DNA from: Gracilimonas sp046602855
Lineage (GTDB): Bacteria; Bacteroidota; Rhodothermia; Balneolales; Balneolaceae
DNA length: 64,000 nt
Direction: 5' to 3'
NCBI RefSeq assembly: GCF_046602855.1
Contig: NZ_JBKINJ010000001.1
Location: 620,001 to 684,000 of the forward strand
Shown: positions 56,384 to 64,000 of the stretch, in pieces
Layout: every line of letters starts with the position of its first letter
Numbering within the stretch: position 1 is the stretch's first letter
Notes under the pieces: model-generated
Databases searched by the model: none
Seen by the model: only the letters and a program-made list of their open reading frames with translations
What the model was told of the DNA's origin: nothing
Position numbers and translations under genes: made by a program

Positions 56384-57823
56384 TTAGCTTCGTCTTAATG
56401 CGTTTATGGTTTTACGTTCTGTGAACCAGATCACAAAAATTGATAGTGCGAATATAAAGACAGAAGCAAGTATCACCCCAAGTATGTTTGCGCCTCCGAA
56501 CCAATAGTTGATGCCATATCGCGTGGCCACGGCAACACCAGTAAGAGGCAATAAGATGTATAGTGCTGAAAAACTTTTGAATCCGAAATACCACGGATTG
56601 GTTTCGGTTACTTTGGCTCCAAAATAGAATATCACTCCTGAGATCAAAGGGTAAAGGGTTAGCCACACATAGGCCACGGCCAGCATGCTTATCTGAGCGG
56701 CTATCAGGAAGCCTATAGGCAGTATAATACCACTGCTAAGCGTGAAGTAAAATACGAAGCGCGCTTCACCTTTAGCATTGATCAGTTTAGGCAATAGTGT
56801 GATAAGGCATTGGATCAAACCTACGGCAACGAATATTCTCATAAAGGGTACGGCATCCAGCCACTTTTCGTAACCAACCATTGGCAGGAACCAATCTATG
56901 TATGTGCCTAAGATGATCATCACGGTTCCCACCAAAAACATACTGGCTTTACTCATGGTGAAGAAGTAGTTGCGAAGCCGTTCGATCTGATCCTGTAGTT
57001 TTGCAAACGCCGGATAAGCAACCCGATTGATGACGCTGGAAAGTTCCTGAACAGTATCAAACACTAGGCGGTAGGCAAAGGCATAGATCCCCACCAGCTC
57101 CATAGAAAAGAATTTACCGATAATGAGATAATCTGCATTCATATACAGTTTATGAAGCGTGTGAGAACCGGCCGTATACAATCCAAATCTGAGCAGATGT
57201 TTTATCTGTTGATACTTGAACTGAAGTCTTGGCCAATATGGCTTAAAAATGAGACTCAGAATCATCTGTCCGACTTTATGAGCCAGTTCAGCAAGAACGA
57301 TGGACCATGCACCCCAGCCTGCCCATGCCAGATAGATCATTAAACCGGCTGAAGCGGCAAGTGAAACGTTATCGATGATCGCGATCTTTTTAAACGCCAG
57401 CTCACGGGTAAGCAGCCTGCTTGAGATCATGTAAAAACTGAAAGCAATGATACCCAGCATGTAAACACGGATCATGGGAGACAAGACTTCCGTATCATAA
57501 AACTGAGCGATCCATGGGGCAACAAGATAAAGTGATGCGTAAAGCACTGAAGATATTAGAAAACTTATCCAAAAAAGGGAGTCGATCTGAGTACGGCCAA
57601 TTTTTCGCTCTTGAATAATAGCAGCTCCCAATCCAAGCTCGGTAAGTGCTTTGGCTGTATTGAAAAAAGCTATAGCTAATGCGGCAATACCAAATTCTGC
57701 CTCAGATATGATCTTTAAGGTATAAAATAAAGCCGCTGCGTTAAGAAGACGGGCTACAACCGAACTGGCTCCGCTGTATAGTACTGATGAAGCTACTTTT
57801 CGGGCAAAAGAAGTCTCAGTCAT
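56384..57823 (-). CDS. Wzx-like polysaccharide flippase (MOP superfamily)
   Basis: The 479-aa protein has about 12-14 predicted membrane helices with the MOP/Wzx signature near the N-terminus (SVLYSGASSVVARLLNAAALFYTLKIISEAEFGIAALA). It probably flips an undecaprenyl-linked oligosaccharide across the inner membrane. It is on the minus strand at the end of the glycan-related part of the window. No polymerase (Wzy) is visible next to it. Confidence 0.85.
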   Translation of the reverse strand: MTETSFARKVASSVLYSGASSVVARLLNAAALFYTLKIISEAEFGIAALAIAFFNTAKALTELGLGAAIIQERKIGRTQIDSLFWISFLISSVLYASLYLVAPWIAQFYDTEVLSPMIRVYMLGIIAFSFYMISSRLLTRELAFKKIAIIDNVSLAASAGLMIYLAWAGWGAWSIVLAELAHKVGQMILSLIFKPYWPRLQFKYQQIKHLLRFGLYTAGSHTLHKLYMNADYLIIGKFFSMELVGIYAFAYRLVFDTVQELSSVINRVAYPAFAKLQDQIERLRNYFFTMSKASMFLVGTVMIILGTYIDWFLPMVGYEKWLDAVPFMRIFVAVGLIQCLITLLPKLINAKGEARFVFYFTLSSGIILPIGFLIAAQISMLAVAYVWLTLYPLISGVIFYFGAKVTETNPWYFGFKSFSALYILLPLTGVAVATRYGINYWFGGANILGVILASVFIFALSIFVIWFTERKTINALRRS

Positions 57824-57944
57824 TGTAATGTAGTCTCATCAATTTTGCGGATGGGTTATTCAACTGATTTGAAAACCAAATATAGGGTTAACTCAGAGAG
57901 AATGGAAGCTCTTAAAATAGAAGGGATAGATAGCTTTTTGTGGT

Positions 57945-58976
57945 TTACTTGGCAACCATATAGTAAAAGTATCCATCTTTATTACCATTTATGGTGGCAG
58001 TGCCATGCATCTCCAGGAGCTCTCCGCCAACTACCTTTTTAACGAAAAATTTCTGAACGGAACCTAATTCATTGATCAGTGAATATTGATTTAAGATATT
58101 ATCAACAGTAACCTTCAGATCTCCTTTCTGATAAGTACCAAATACAACTTCTTTATTTAGGTCTCCTTTTGATCGTTTAATATCGATCTCTGAAGGTGTC
58201 AGGAGATGGGCCAATCCGTTTTTATATCCAACGCCATAACCAATGGTAGATCGAGCTCTGCCACTTTTTATCTTCAGAAAATGGAAAAAGAACCCGTTTT
58301 TATCATCACCTTGTTTAACTCTAAAACTAGTGTCAATGAGATCTGTGGTAAGATTATCCTGATAAAGGTGATCCATATAACCGGTTCCGCCTACCTGAAC
58401 AGTATCATCATTTATGGCAATGTAACCCTTCACACTTGCATGAGGGATTGGTATAGTAAGGCCTAATTTATGAGAACCAATAGTGTAAACACCATCTCCA
58501 AGTGCTTTTCCCTGGGCTATATCATAAAATGTGAGATCTACATCGTATTTTACACCTTTCTTTTCTGTTTTATAGTATAAACGATGTTCTCCGTCCAGGC
58601 TTCCCTTTGCCCAGTAATTTCTTTCCGGATGGAGCCGGAGATAATGATCTTCAGCTTCACTGATCAGATCAGATGGAGCGTATTCTTTGTTTACCACATA
58701 ACTTTTGCCATCCTTCCAGGCTACCATCAGTTTTCCTCCCGTTACACGTTCTTTGAAAGAGGAACCAAAATCATTTATGGAAAAAGTAATGACCATTTGA
58801 ATTCCTTCGTTCAGATCAGCGTGGTAGGTCCACAATTCATTATAATATTTGGAGGGCAGATTCTTGGCCACAAAATCTTCAGGAGTAGTATCCCTGAAAC
58901 TACCGCTTGGTGATTGAGCGAGTAAAGGAGTAGTGGTGATAAATAATATTAATATCGTTAAAAGTCTTTGTGACAT
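57945..58976 (-). CDS. Secreted hypothetical protein, possible CrtC/Svf1-like lipocalin fold
   Basis: The 343-aa protein has a signal peptide (about 1-20, ending TTPLLAQ) and an all-beta pattern; GGTGYMDHLYQDN resembles the conserved segment of CrtC/Svf1-type lipocalin-like proteins. No enzyme activity can be assigned. It is isolated, with gaps of 121 bp and 188 bp around it, and is divergent in direction from nothing close. The fold guess is weak; the gene itself is well supported by length and signal peptide. Confidence 0.6.
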   Translation of the reverse strand: MSQRLLTILILFITTTPLLAQSPSGSFRDTTPEDFVAKNLPSKYYNELWTYHADLNEGIQMVITFSINDFGSSFKERVTGGKLMVAWKDGKSYVVNKEYAPSDLISEAEDHYLRLHPERNYWAKGSLDGEHRLYYKTEKKGVKYDVDLTFYDIAQGKALGDGVYTIGSHKLGLTIPIPHASVKGYIAINDDTVQVGGTGYMDHLYQDNLTTDLIDTSFRVKQGDDKNGFFFHFLKIKSGRARSTIGYGVGYKNGLAHLLTPSEIDIKRSKGDLNKEVVFGTYQKGDLKVTVDNILNQYSLINELGSVQKFFVKKVVGGELLEMHGTATINGNKDGYFYYMVAK

Positions 58977-59164
58977 TAAGTAGATCTCTATAAGTTAATT
59001 TGCGAACCTTTTATAATAACAGTTGACTCACAACACTTCTAAAATGTATGAGTGATTAAAATATTATGTTTGATTGCTTTAATAATTATTTCGATTCAAG
59101 GATCGATAGTGTATTTGATAAATTATAATGTGGGATAAATAATTTCATTAAGTGAATTTTAAAT
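58977..59164. other. Intergenic region
   Basis: This 188-bp AT-rich stretch between two minus-strand genes has no recognised ORF or repeat; it likely holds the promoter of the gene at 57945-58976. Confidence 0.4.
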
Positions 59165-60058
59165 TCAGTAGAGTAAGACCCTTTTTATAAACGTATTCTC
59201 AGCCCATTTTTCAACTCCGGGGATCTGGTTGATATATCGGTTCCAGAAAAACCCCATAATGATCAGTTGAATGGTGAAGGTTTTGAAAAATATATTCATA
59301 GTCAGGTCAATACCTACATGCATCCCAATGAGCATAATTATGATGTAGGGCCTGAATTTTTTGAACCATACTGTAAACCCAAGCAGTTCGGTGATCAAGC
59401 CGAAAGAGAGGATAAGAGTGGCAAGAAACCGACTATTGAAGGCTAATTCCTGAAGCCAGTTATACTGAAATTCCCCCTGCAAAGATAGTATATCAATGCT
59501 TTTTTCACCCATCCAAAGCCATAAGTGTGAGCCGTCAACCCAGGTAATACCGGTAGCAACCAGTTTACTGATGGCAGCCGAAGTATAACCCAGTCCCATA
59601 AAGAATAAGGCAAATCCAAAGGCGAAGATCAGTTCTTTCTTCATGCCCTTGAAGAAAATAGCAGCAAGTCCCAATCCCATCAAACTAAAGCCAACCAGGT
59701 TTGCACTGTGTGGGATCTCTCCCTGAGAAAATCGGGCTACATGTTGCAGGTGAAAGAGCAAAAACGCAATGGCATATAACCAGCGTCCTCTTTTAAATAG
59801 TAAAGGGACCAGAGTAAAGGCAGTGATCAGGCCCGCATTATAAATAGAGATACTATTGCTGAAGAAAATGCTGATATCAATGTAATTTGCAAGACCAAGC
59901 GGAAGAACAACATCACTTAAGCGAGGGATATAAAATGCCCATTCCCAGGTATAGATCAATGTGTAAGTAACCGTAAAGAATTCAAAAGCCCTCAGCTGAA
60001 TTTTGGTACCGATGGAATCAGGTTGATCAAAATGAAACAGGTTTTTAAGAATATTCAT
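59165..60058 (-). CDS. HTTM-like polytopic membrane protein
   Basis: The 297-aa protein has about eight predicted membrane helices and resembles the horizontally transferred transmembrane (HTTM) family, relatives of vitamin K gamma-carboxylase, in its length and in segments such as HLQHVARFSQGEIPHSANLVGF and ITWVDGSHLWLWMGEKS. Its start is 2 bp after the stop of the 174-aa gene, so the two form one unit. Catalytic activity is unknown. The family call is moderate. Confidence 0.65.
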   Translation of the reverse strand: MNILKNLFHFDQPDSIGTKIQLRAFEFFTVTYTLIYTWEWAFYIPRLSDVVLPLGLANYIDISIFFSNSISIYNAGLITAFTLVPLLFKRGRWLYAIAFLLFHLQHVARFSQGEIPHSANLVGFSLMGLGLAAIFFKGMKKELIFAFGFALFFMGLGYTSAAISKLVATGITWVDGSHLWLWMGEKSIDILSLQGEFQYNWLQELAFNSRFLATLILSFGLITELLGFTVWFKKFRPYIIIMLIGMHVGIDLTMNIFFKTFTIQLIIMGFFWNRYINQIPGVEKWAENTFIKRVLLY

Positions 60059-60060
60059 CG

Positions 60061-60585
60061 TTACTCAGAAAAAAGATGAGGATTTTTGATCGTGGAATCA
60101 GCTGTAAATAAGAACATTGGAATGGCTTCGATCACCACACTGTCTTGTTCATTCATATAACCTCTTACCCGTGTTGCCAGCCACATCTCCCCGGGGTATT
60201 GATCGATCTGAAAGGTGGATCGTAATCCATTCAGTCTCTTTTCATTCCAAACTTTGGTTTTAGTGATGAAGTTGGCAAAATCGATCTCATGAATTCCGTA
60301 ATCTTTGAGAGGCAGGACCCTGTCTTCAATTTCAGTAATGGGTTTGGTTTTCCAAAGATCGGTCCTCGAAGAATCACTTACTTGTTCCACAACACCCCGT
60401 GACCATTCCTTGCCGGCTTGTGAGAACATAGGGAATATTGAGAACGGCCAGAATTCCCCCAGATGAGTTGCAACAAGAACAATGTTCACAACAAGGGTCC
60501 ATATAAGGATCTTCTTATGTTTTTTAAATGATTCCACTCTTGATATTTTATATAAAATTAAATCACAAAGATATTGAAATTCCAA
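60061..60585 (-). CDS. Hypothetical membrane-anchored protein paired with the HTTM-like gene
   Basis: The 174-aa frame starts with TTG at 60585; a GTG at 60537 is an alternative. It has one membrane segment (about 27-48, ILIWTLVVNIVLVATHLGEFWPF) and a soluble C-terminal half with no family I recognise (LPLKDYGIHEIDFANFITK..; PGEMWLATRVRGYMNEQD). It lies 2 bp upstream of the HTTM-like gene on the same strand, so the proteins probably work together, but no function is known. Confidence 0.65.
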   Translation of the reverse strand: MEFQYLCDLILYKISRVESFKKHKKILIWTLVVNIVLVATHLGEFWPFSIFPMFSQAGKEWSRGVVEQVSDSSRTDLWKTKPITEIEDRVLPLKDYGIHEIDFANFITKTKVWNEKRLNGLRSTFQIDQYPGEMWLATRVRGYMNEQDSVVIEAIPMFLFTADSTIKNPHLFSE

Positions 60586-60604
60586 TAACTAATCTTGGTT
60601 CTGA

Positions 60605-60679
60605 CTGAATCACATTCAGATATCTTAGGTTAACTTTTTTACACAATGAAACTTATCAGCCTAAGTTAACCTTCTGAAT
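60605..60679. promoter_or_regulatory. Nested inverted repeats upstream of the RND exporter (candidate operator)
   Basis: ATTCAGA (60614-60620) and AGGTTAACTT (60627-60636) are mirrored as AAGTTAACCT (60663-60672) and TCTGAAT (60673-60679), each pair exact reverse complements. CTGAAT-cac-ATTCAG (60605-60619) is a further palindrome. The block lies in the 198-bp divergent gap between the HTTM-like pair and the exporter. It could be a dimeric-regulator site or an RNA hairpin. No regulator gene is beside it. Confidence 0.55.
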
Positions 60680-60729
60680 CAGGCACCGTCAACTTGTTAC
60701 AATCTCTCAAAACAGAACAAAGAAATACG

Positions 60730-60737
60730 TATTTTTG
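60730..60737 (+). promoter_or_regulatory. Candidate -7 element (TAnnTTTG) for the RND gene
   Basis: TATTTTTG fits the Bacteroidota -7 consensus TAnnTTTG exactly, 46 bp before the ATG at 60784. I could not find a well-spaced TTTG -33 element, so this is weak. A GTTAA-AAA-TTAAC palindrome (60753-60765) lies between it and the start. Confidence 0.35.
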
Positions 60738-60783
60738 TTGGTTACTAAAACTGTTAAAAATTAACGACTCATTTACAGATTAA

Positions 60784-63279
60784 ATGTCAAAGCTGCTCGA
60801 GCTTCTCAAACCACTACTTAATTATAATTACTCTCATCCCTATCTGGTATTAACAGTAACTCTTTTATTGGCTGTTGTTAGCGGTTTCTTTGCTGTACAG
60901 TTAAAAGTGGATACGGATATCGCAAACCTTCTTCCTGAAGATCACCCAAATGTGGTTGCGTTAGAAAAACTCAACGAAACCGTTGGAGGTGAAACCGATA
61001 TGCAGGTCGTTATCAAGTCACCGAGCTTTGAAGCCAATAAGAAGTTTGCTCAGGATCTTATTGAGAAATCGCTGGACATGTATTATCCGAGATACGAGGA
61101 TTATTTTTTCGAGCGAGCTGAGTTCAAAAGGGAAACGGAATTCACCAAAAATAATGCCTTGTACCTGGCCAGTGAATCGGAATTAAATGATGTGATAAGC
61201 TGGCTTGAAGATGAGATCGAACAGGCAAAAGAGGAGGCAAATCCCTTTTATTTCGATCTTGGAGATGAGGAAGAGGAAGAAGATACCCGGGCTGAAGACT
61301 TTGAGGAAAGTTATAAAACCTTGGTGCCCTCCGAATATCCGGTGAATGAGGATAGCACCATTATGGTGGTCAAGTTTTATCCCACGGGCTCCAAGAGTGA
61401 TATACAGTATCTGGAGGATATGTTCGAGGAATACGAAGATCTGATCGCATCGTTAAATCCGGCCGGTTATCACCCCGAAATGGAAGTTCGTTATGGAGGG
61501 CGACTCAAACGTCACCTGGAAGAACTGACCTCCATTATGGACGATGTGATTGGAAGTTTTGCAACAGGAATAAGCAGTGTGATCCTCCTGGTGATGATCT
61601 ACTTCTTCATTAAGAAATATGTGCACTATAGAAAAGGAACTCAGGGTAAGGGCAAGTATACGATCTGGTCTCATATCATCAGAATACCCGTCCCTGTATT
61701 GGTGATAGGAATTCCGCTATTGATAAGCTTAGTGTGGACATTCGGAATTACCTACTTCTATTTGGGCATGTTGAATACGATGACGTCCGTATTATTTGTG
61801 ATCCTATTTGGCTTGGGAATTGACTATGGCATACACTTTTATGCACGATATATAGAGCTTAGGAATAATGGTTATAGTGTGCATGATGCCATAATAAACA
61901 CCAATGAGAAAACCGGTGAAGCAATATTAGTGTCTGCCTTCACCACAGCTGCTGCTCTATTCATACTGATGTTTGCTGATTTCAGAGGTTTCTCGGAATT
62001 CGGTTTTATTTCGGGAACCGGTATTTTGTTGTCACTATTTGGTATGCTTTACATCTTGCCTGCCATCCTGGTAATACTTGATGAAAGACTGAATTGGATA
62101 CTTATCAGTGAGGAATTTGAGGAGGAGTATAAGGGCTCACATCGTTATCCTTTTGCAAGAACTATAGTCACGGTGGGTTTGGTAGCATCAGCTGTAGTGG
62201 TTGGTTTCAGTGGTAACCTGAGCTTTCAGTACGATTTTGGTGAGTTGGAACCAAAATTTCCTGAATATGAGGAATTCAGATCTTTTGCCCGTCAGGTAGA
62301 AGACTCTGACAAGAGAAATCCGGCTTACATTGTAGCTGAGACCACTGAGCAGGTAGAGGAAATTGCTCAGATCCTTAGAGAAAGGGCAGAGGCAGATACC
62401 GTTTCACCCACAATTCAAAGTGTAGAGACCCTACAGGAAAGATATCCTAACAGCGAATCTGAGAAACAAGAAAAACTTGATAAGATCGCTAAGGTCAGAG
62501 AGTTACTTCAGGATCCCTTTTTGGTAGACCGGGATGACGAAGATCTGGATCGACTTCGACAGGCCGCACAAACTACCGAGCCGGTTTCAATAGAACAGAT
62601 ACCGGATTACCTCAAGTCCCGATTCGTGACCAAGGATGGAGAAATCGGGCGTTTTGTGATCGTATATCCCTCAGTAGGTCTGTCTGATGGCCGACAATCT
62701 ATTGCCTTCAAGAATGATGTTGGCGTGGTAACCCTGGATAGTGGAGCGGAATTCTATGCCTCAAGTACATCCATTGTCGCAGCCTCTATGTTAGACCTGA
62801 TGCGGACTGAAAGTCCCTATATGGTGGCAGCCACATTTATCTTTATCTATTTCTTCATGTTATTCTCATTCAGGTCGTTTAGGTGGTCACTGATCGCAAT
62901 GCTACCGTTAATAGTAGGATTATTATGGTTGTTCGGGATCATGATGATCTTTGGGCTGCAGTTCAATTTCTATAATCTGGTGGTTCTGCCGGCTATATTG
63001 GGTATTGGAGAAGACAGTGGGGTGCATCTGGCTCACCGTTATCGTGAGGAGGGAAGGAACAGCATGTGGCAGGTTCTTTCGAGTACAGGACAACATATTA
63101 CTATGGGCTCTATCACAACCATGCTAGGTTTTGCCGGTTTATTGTTTACAAATCACCCCGGATTACAATCTATCGGGATCATGGCGACTATCGGGATCGG
63201 AATGACCCTGCTAACCTCAATAACCTTCATGCCTGCGTTGATACAGTGGCTGGAGGACAAAAACTGGCTTCGATTTTAA
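60784..63279 (+). CDS. RND/MMPL-superfamily exporter
   Basis: The 831-aa protein has the RND layout: one helix (about 18-38), a large periplasmic loop with DTDIANLLPEDHP, a block of five helices (about 250-425) containing LFGLGIDYGIHFYARY, a second single helix (about 455-475), a second loop, and a final helix block (about 670-820) with GIGEDSGVHLAHRY. It resembles HpnN/MMPL-type exporters of lipids or hydrophobic compounds. It stands alone without adaptor or TolC neighbours, common for MMPL. An inverted-repeat block precedes it. Confidence 0.9.
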   Translation: MSKLLELLKPLLNYNYSHPYLVLTVTLLLAVVSGFFAVQLKVDTDIANLLPEDHPNVVALEKLNETVGGETDMQVVIKSPSFEANKKFAQDLIEKSLDMYYPRYEDYFFERAEFKRETEFTKNNALYLASESELNDVISWLEDEIEQAKEEANPFYFDLGDEEEEEDTRAEDFEESYKTLVPSEYPVNEDSTIMVVKFYPTGSKSDIQYLEDMFEEYEDLIASLNPAGYHPEMEVRYGGRLKRHLEELTSIMDDVIGSFATGISSVILLVMIYFFIKKYVHYRKGTQGKGKYTIWSHIIRIPVPVLVIGIPLLISLVWTFGITYFYLGMLNTMTSVLFVILFGLGIDYGIHFYARYIELRNNGYSVHDAIINTNEKTGEAILVSAFTTAAALFILMFADFRGFSEFGFISGTGILLSLFGMLYILPAILVILDERLNWILISEEFEEEYKGSHRYPFARTIVTVGLVASAVVVGFSGNLSFQYDFGELEPKFPEYEEFRSFARQVEDSDKRNPAYIVAETTEQVEEIAQILRERAEADTVSPTIQSVETLQERYPNSESEKQEKLDKIAKVRELLQDPFLVDRDDEDLDRLRQAAQTTEPVSIEQIPDYLKSRFVTKDGEIGRFVIVYPSVGLSDGRQSIAFKNDVGVVTLDSGAEFYASSTSIVAASMLDLMRTESPYMVAATFIFIYFFMLFSFRSFRWSLIAMLPLIVGLLWLFGIMMIFGLQFNFYNLVVLPAILGIGEDSGVHLAHRYREEGRNSMWQVLSSTGQHITMGSITTMLGFAGLLFTNHPGLQSIGIMATIGIGMTLLTSITFMPALIQWLEDKNWLRF

Positions 63280-63414
63280 ACACAAATACCAGGGCAAGTT
63301 GTAGGGATGACCACCTATCATAGGATATTGGATGGTTATATTTTATTCTGAGGTAAGTATTAAAAATCCTGGGATATCTAGTTATATACTTTTCCAATCT
63401 CTAAGTTTGATCCA

Positions 63415-64000
63415 TCACAAAAACTCAAAATAGATAATAACAGATAGTAGAATCAAAAGGCTGACCCAGATAAAGATAGCGTAACGGCTTAATTCTTCTC
63501 CTTCTCTTTGTTCCACAAAACTGTGCGGTTTTATTCCCTGAAGCAAAAATGTGATGATACCTGCCAGGTTTATACATATTATATAGGTTAGCGTCAATAA
63601 TCCTGCCCCATAAGCCAGGTCATACATACCACTGCCCAGAAGCAATCCGGTAGTTACCATAGGCGGAAGCAATGCAACAGCTACCATAACTCCGATCACA
63701 GCAGCAGAGATACCTCTGGTAAATGACAAGCACCCCGCTACGCCGGCTGCAAGCCCCAATGCAATATCTGCATAACTCACAACAGTACGGGAATTGATCT
63801 GTGAAACATCCGGATCAATATTTATGATAAGTCCCATTAGAAAGGAAAGACTTATACCCAGTGAAAATCCATATAAAATGGATTTAAGAGATCTTTTAAG
63901 AAGAGCTTTATCTCCAAGGGTGGTTGCCAGTGCCAGCCCTACATTTGGTCCCAGAATTGGTGCGATCACCATCGCACCAATAACCATAGCTGCGTTATCC
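63415..64000 (-). CDS. DUF389 membrane protein (partial, N-terminus off window)
   Basis: Reading the minus strand gives a frame that is open through the right edge; the upstream codons (D-N-A-A before MVIGAMVIAPILGP) continue the DUF389 pattern, so the methionine at 63987 is internal. The visible 190-plus residues show about five membrane segments and GAMVIAPILGPNVGLALA, the family core. Function is unknown; some relatives are annotated as putative transporters. It is convergent with the RND gene with 135 bp between. Confidence 0.88.
   Translation of the reverse strand, partial: DNAAMVIGAMVIAPILGPNVGLALATTLGDKALLKRSLKSILYGFSLGISLSFLMGLIINIDPDVSQINSRTVVSYADIALGLAAGVAGCLSFTRGISAAVIGVMVAVALLPPMVTTGLLLGSGMYDLAYGAGLLTLTYIICINLAGIITFLLQGIKPHSFVEQREGEELSRYAIFIWVSLLILLSVIIYFEFL

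Noticed and set aside
1..64000. CRISPR array, insertion sequences or prophage
   Set aside because: No regularly spaced repeats, transposase motifs or phage structural genes were seen in the window.

Overview
This 64 kb window looks like an ordinary chromosomal stretch of a member of the Bacteroidota/Balneolota lineage, probably a marine or saline heterotroph of the Balneolales type. That placement is inferred from gene content: a type IX secretion plug-domain (DUF5103) lipoprotein, tandem S9 dipeptidyl peptidases, a tricorn-like S41 protease, a C-type CcmE, a bactofilin/M23 pair, an atpBEFHAG run without atpDC, moderate G+C, AT-rich gene starts with few clear Shine-Dalgarno sequences, and many outer-membrane and secreted proteins. 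No prophage, insertion sequence, CRISPR array or integrative element is visible.

Layout. 1-4265 (- strand): two tandem DPP IV-like secreted peptidases, the downstream one cut by the window edge. 4386-4730 (-): small membrane/PH-like protein. 4826-8770 (+): cytochrome c maturation genes ccmC, ccmD-like, ccmE and ccmF. 9012-9866 (+): 3-hydroxybutyryl-CoA dehydrogenase, then a strong bidirectional terminator facing an unknown gene (9924-10577, -). 10606-24102 (+): a compact string of NFACT (RqcH-like), aroK, aroB, a TamB-like protein, RNase R and a large peptidase/propeller/barrel fusion. 24105-28126 (-): ccmB, holB, dapF and the DUF5103 lipoprotein gene, followed on the same strand at higher coordinates by a tricorn-like protease (28239-31391). 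31575-34873 (+): EIIA-Ntr, PBP4-type carboxypeptidase and an NtrC-type regulator, then folD, a five-PAS sensor kinase, a small unknown protein and guaB.

40502-41200 is a decayed glycosyltransferase pseudogene. 41339-48345 (+) joins a cell-shape pair (M23 peptidase, bactofilin) to atpZ-atpI-atpBEFHAG and ends in tRNA-Ser(UGA), whose first base is the last base of the atpG stop codon, and a strong terminator. 48410-50396: TolC-like and MlaC-like envelope proteins. 50435-57823 is the cell-surface glycan part: GT8-like transferase, UPF0104-like membrane protein and Wzi-type outer-membrane protein in overlapping frames, then sulfotransferase, GT2, a DUF3047 protein and a Wzx-like flippase. 57945-64000: secreted CrtC/lipocalin-like candidate, a two-gene HTTM-like membrane unit, an RND/MMPL exporter preceded by a nested inverted repeat, and a partial DUF389 protein.

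Most genes are housekeeping or envelope genes. The parts least explained by known systems are the GT8/UPF0104/Wzi overlapping trio, the zincin-propeller-barrel fusion, the unknown gene divergent from the NFACT gene, the HTTM pair, and the inverted repeat before the RND gene. I saw no clear wholly new multi-gene system; these are the best candidates.
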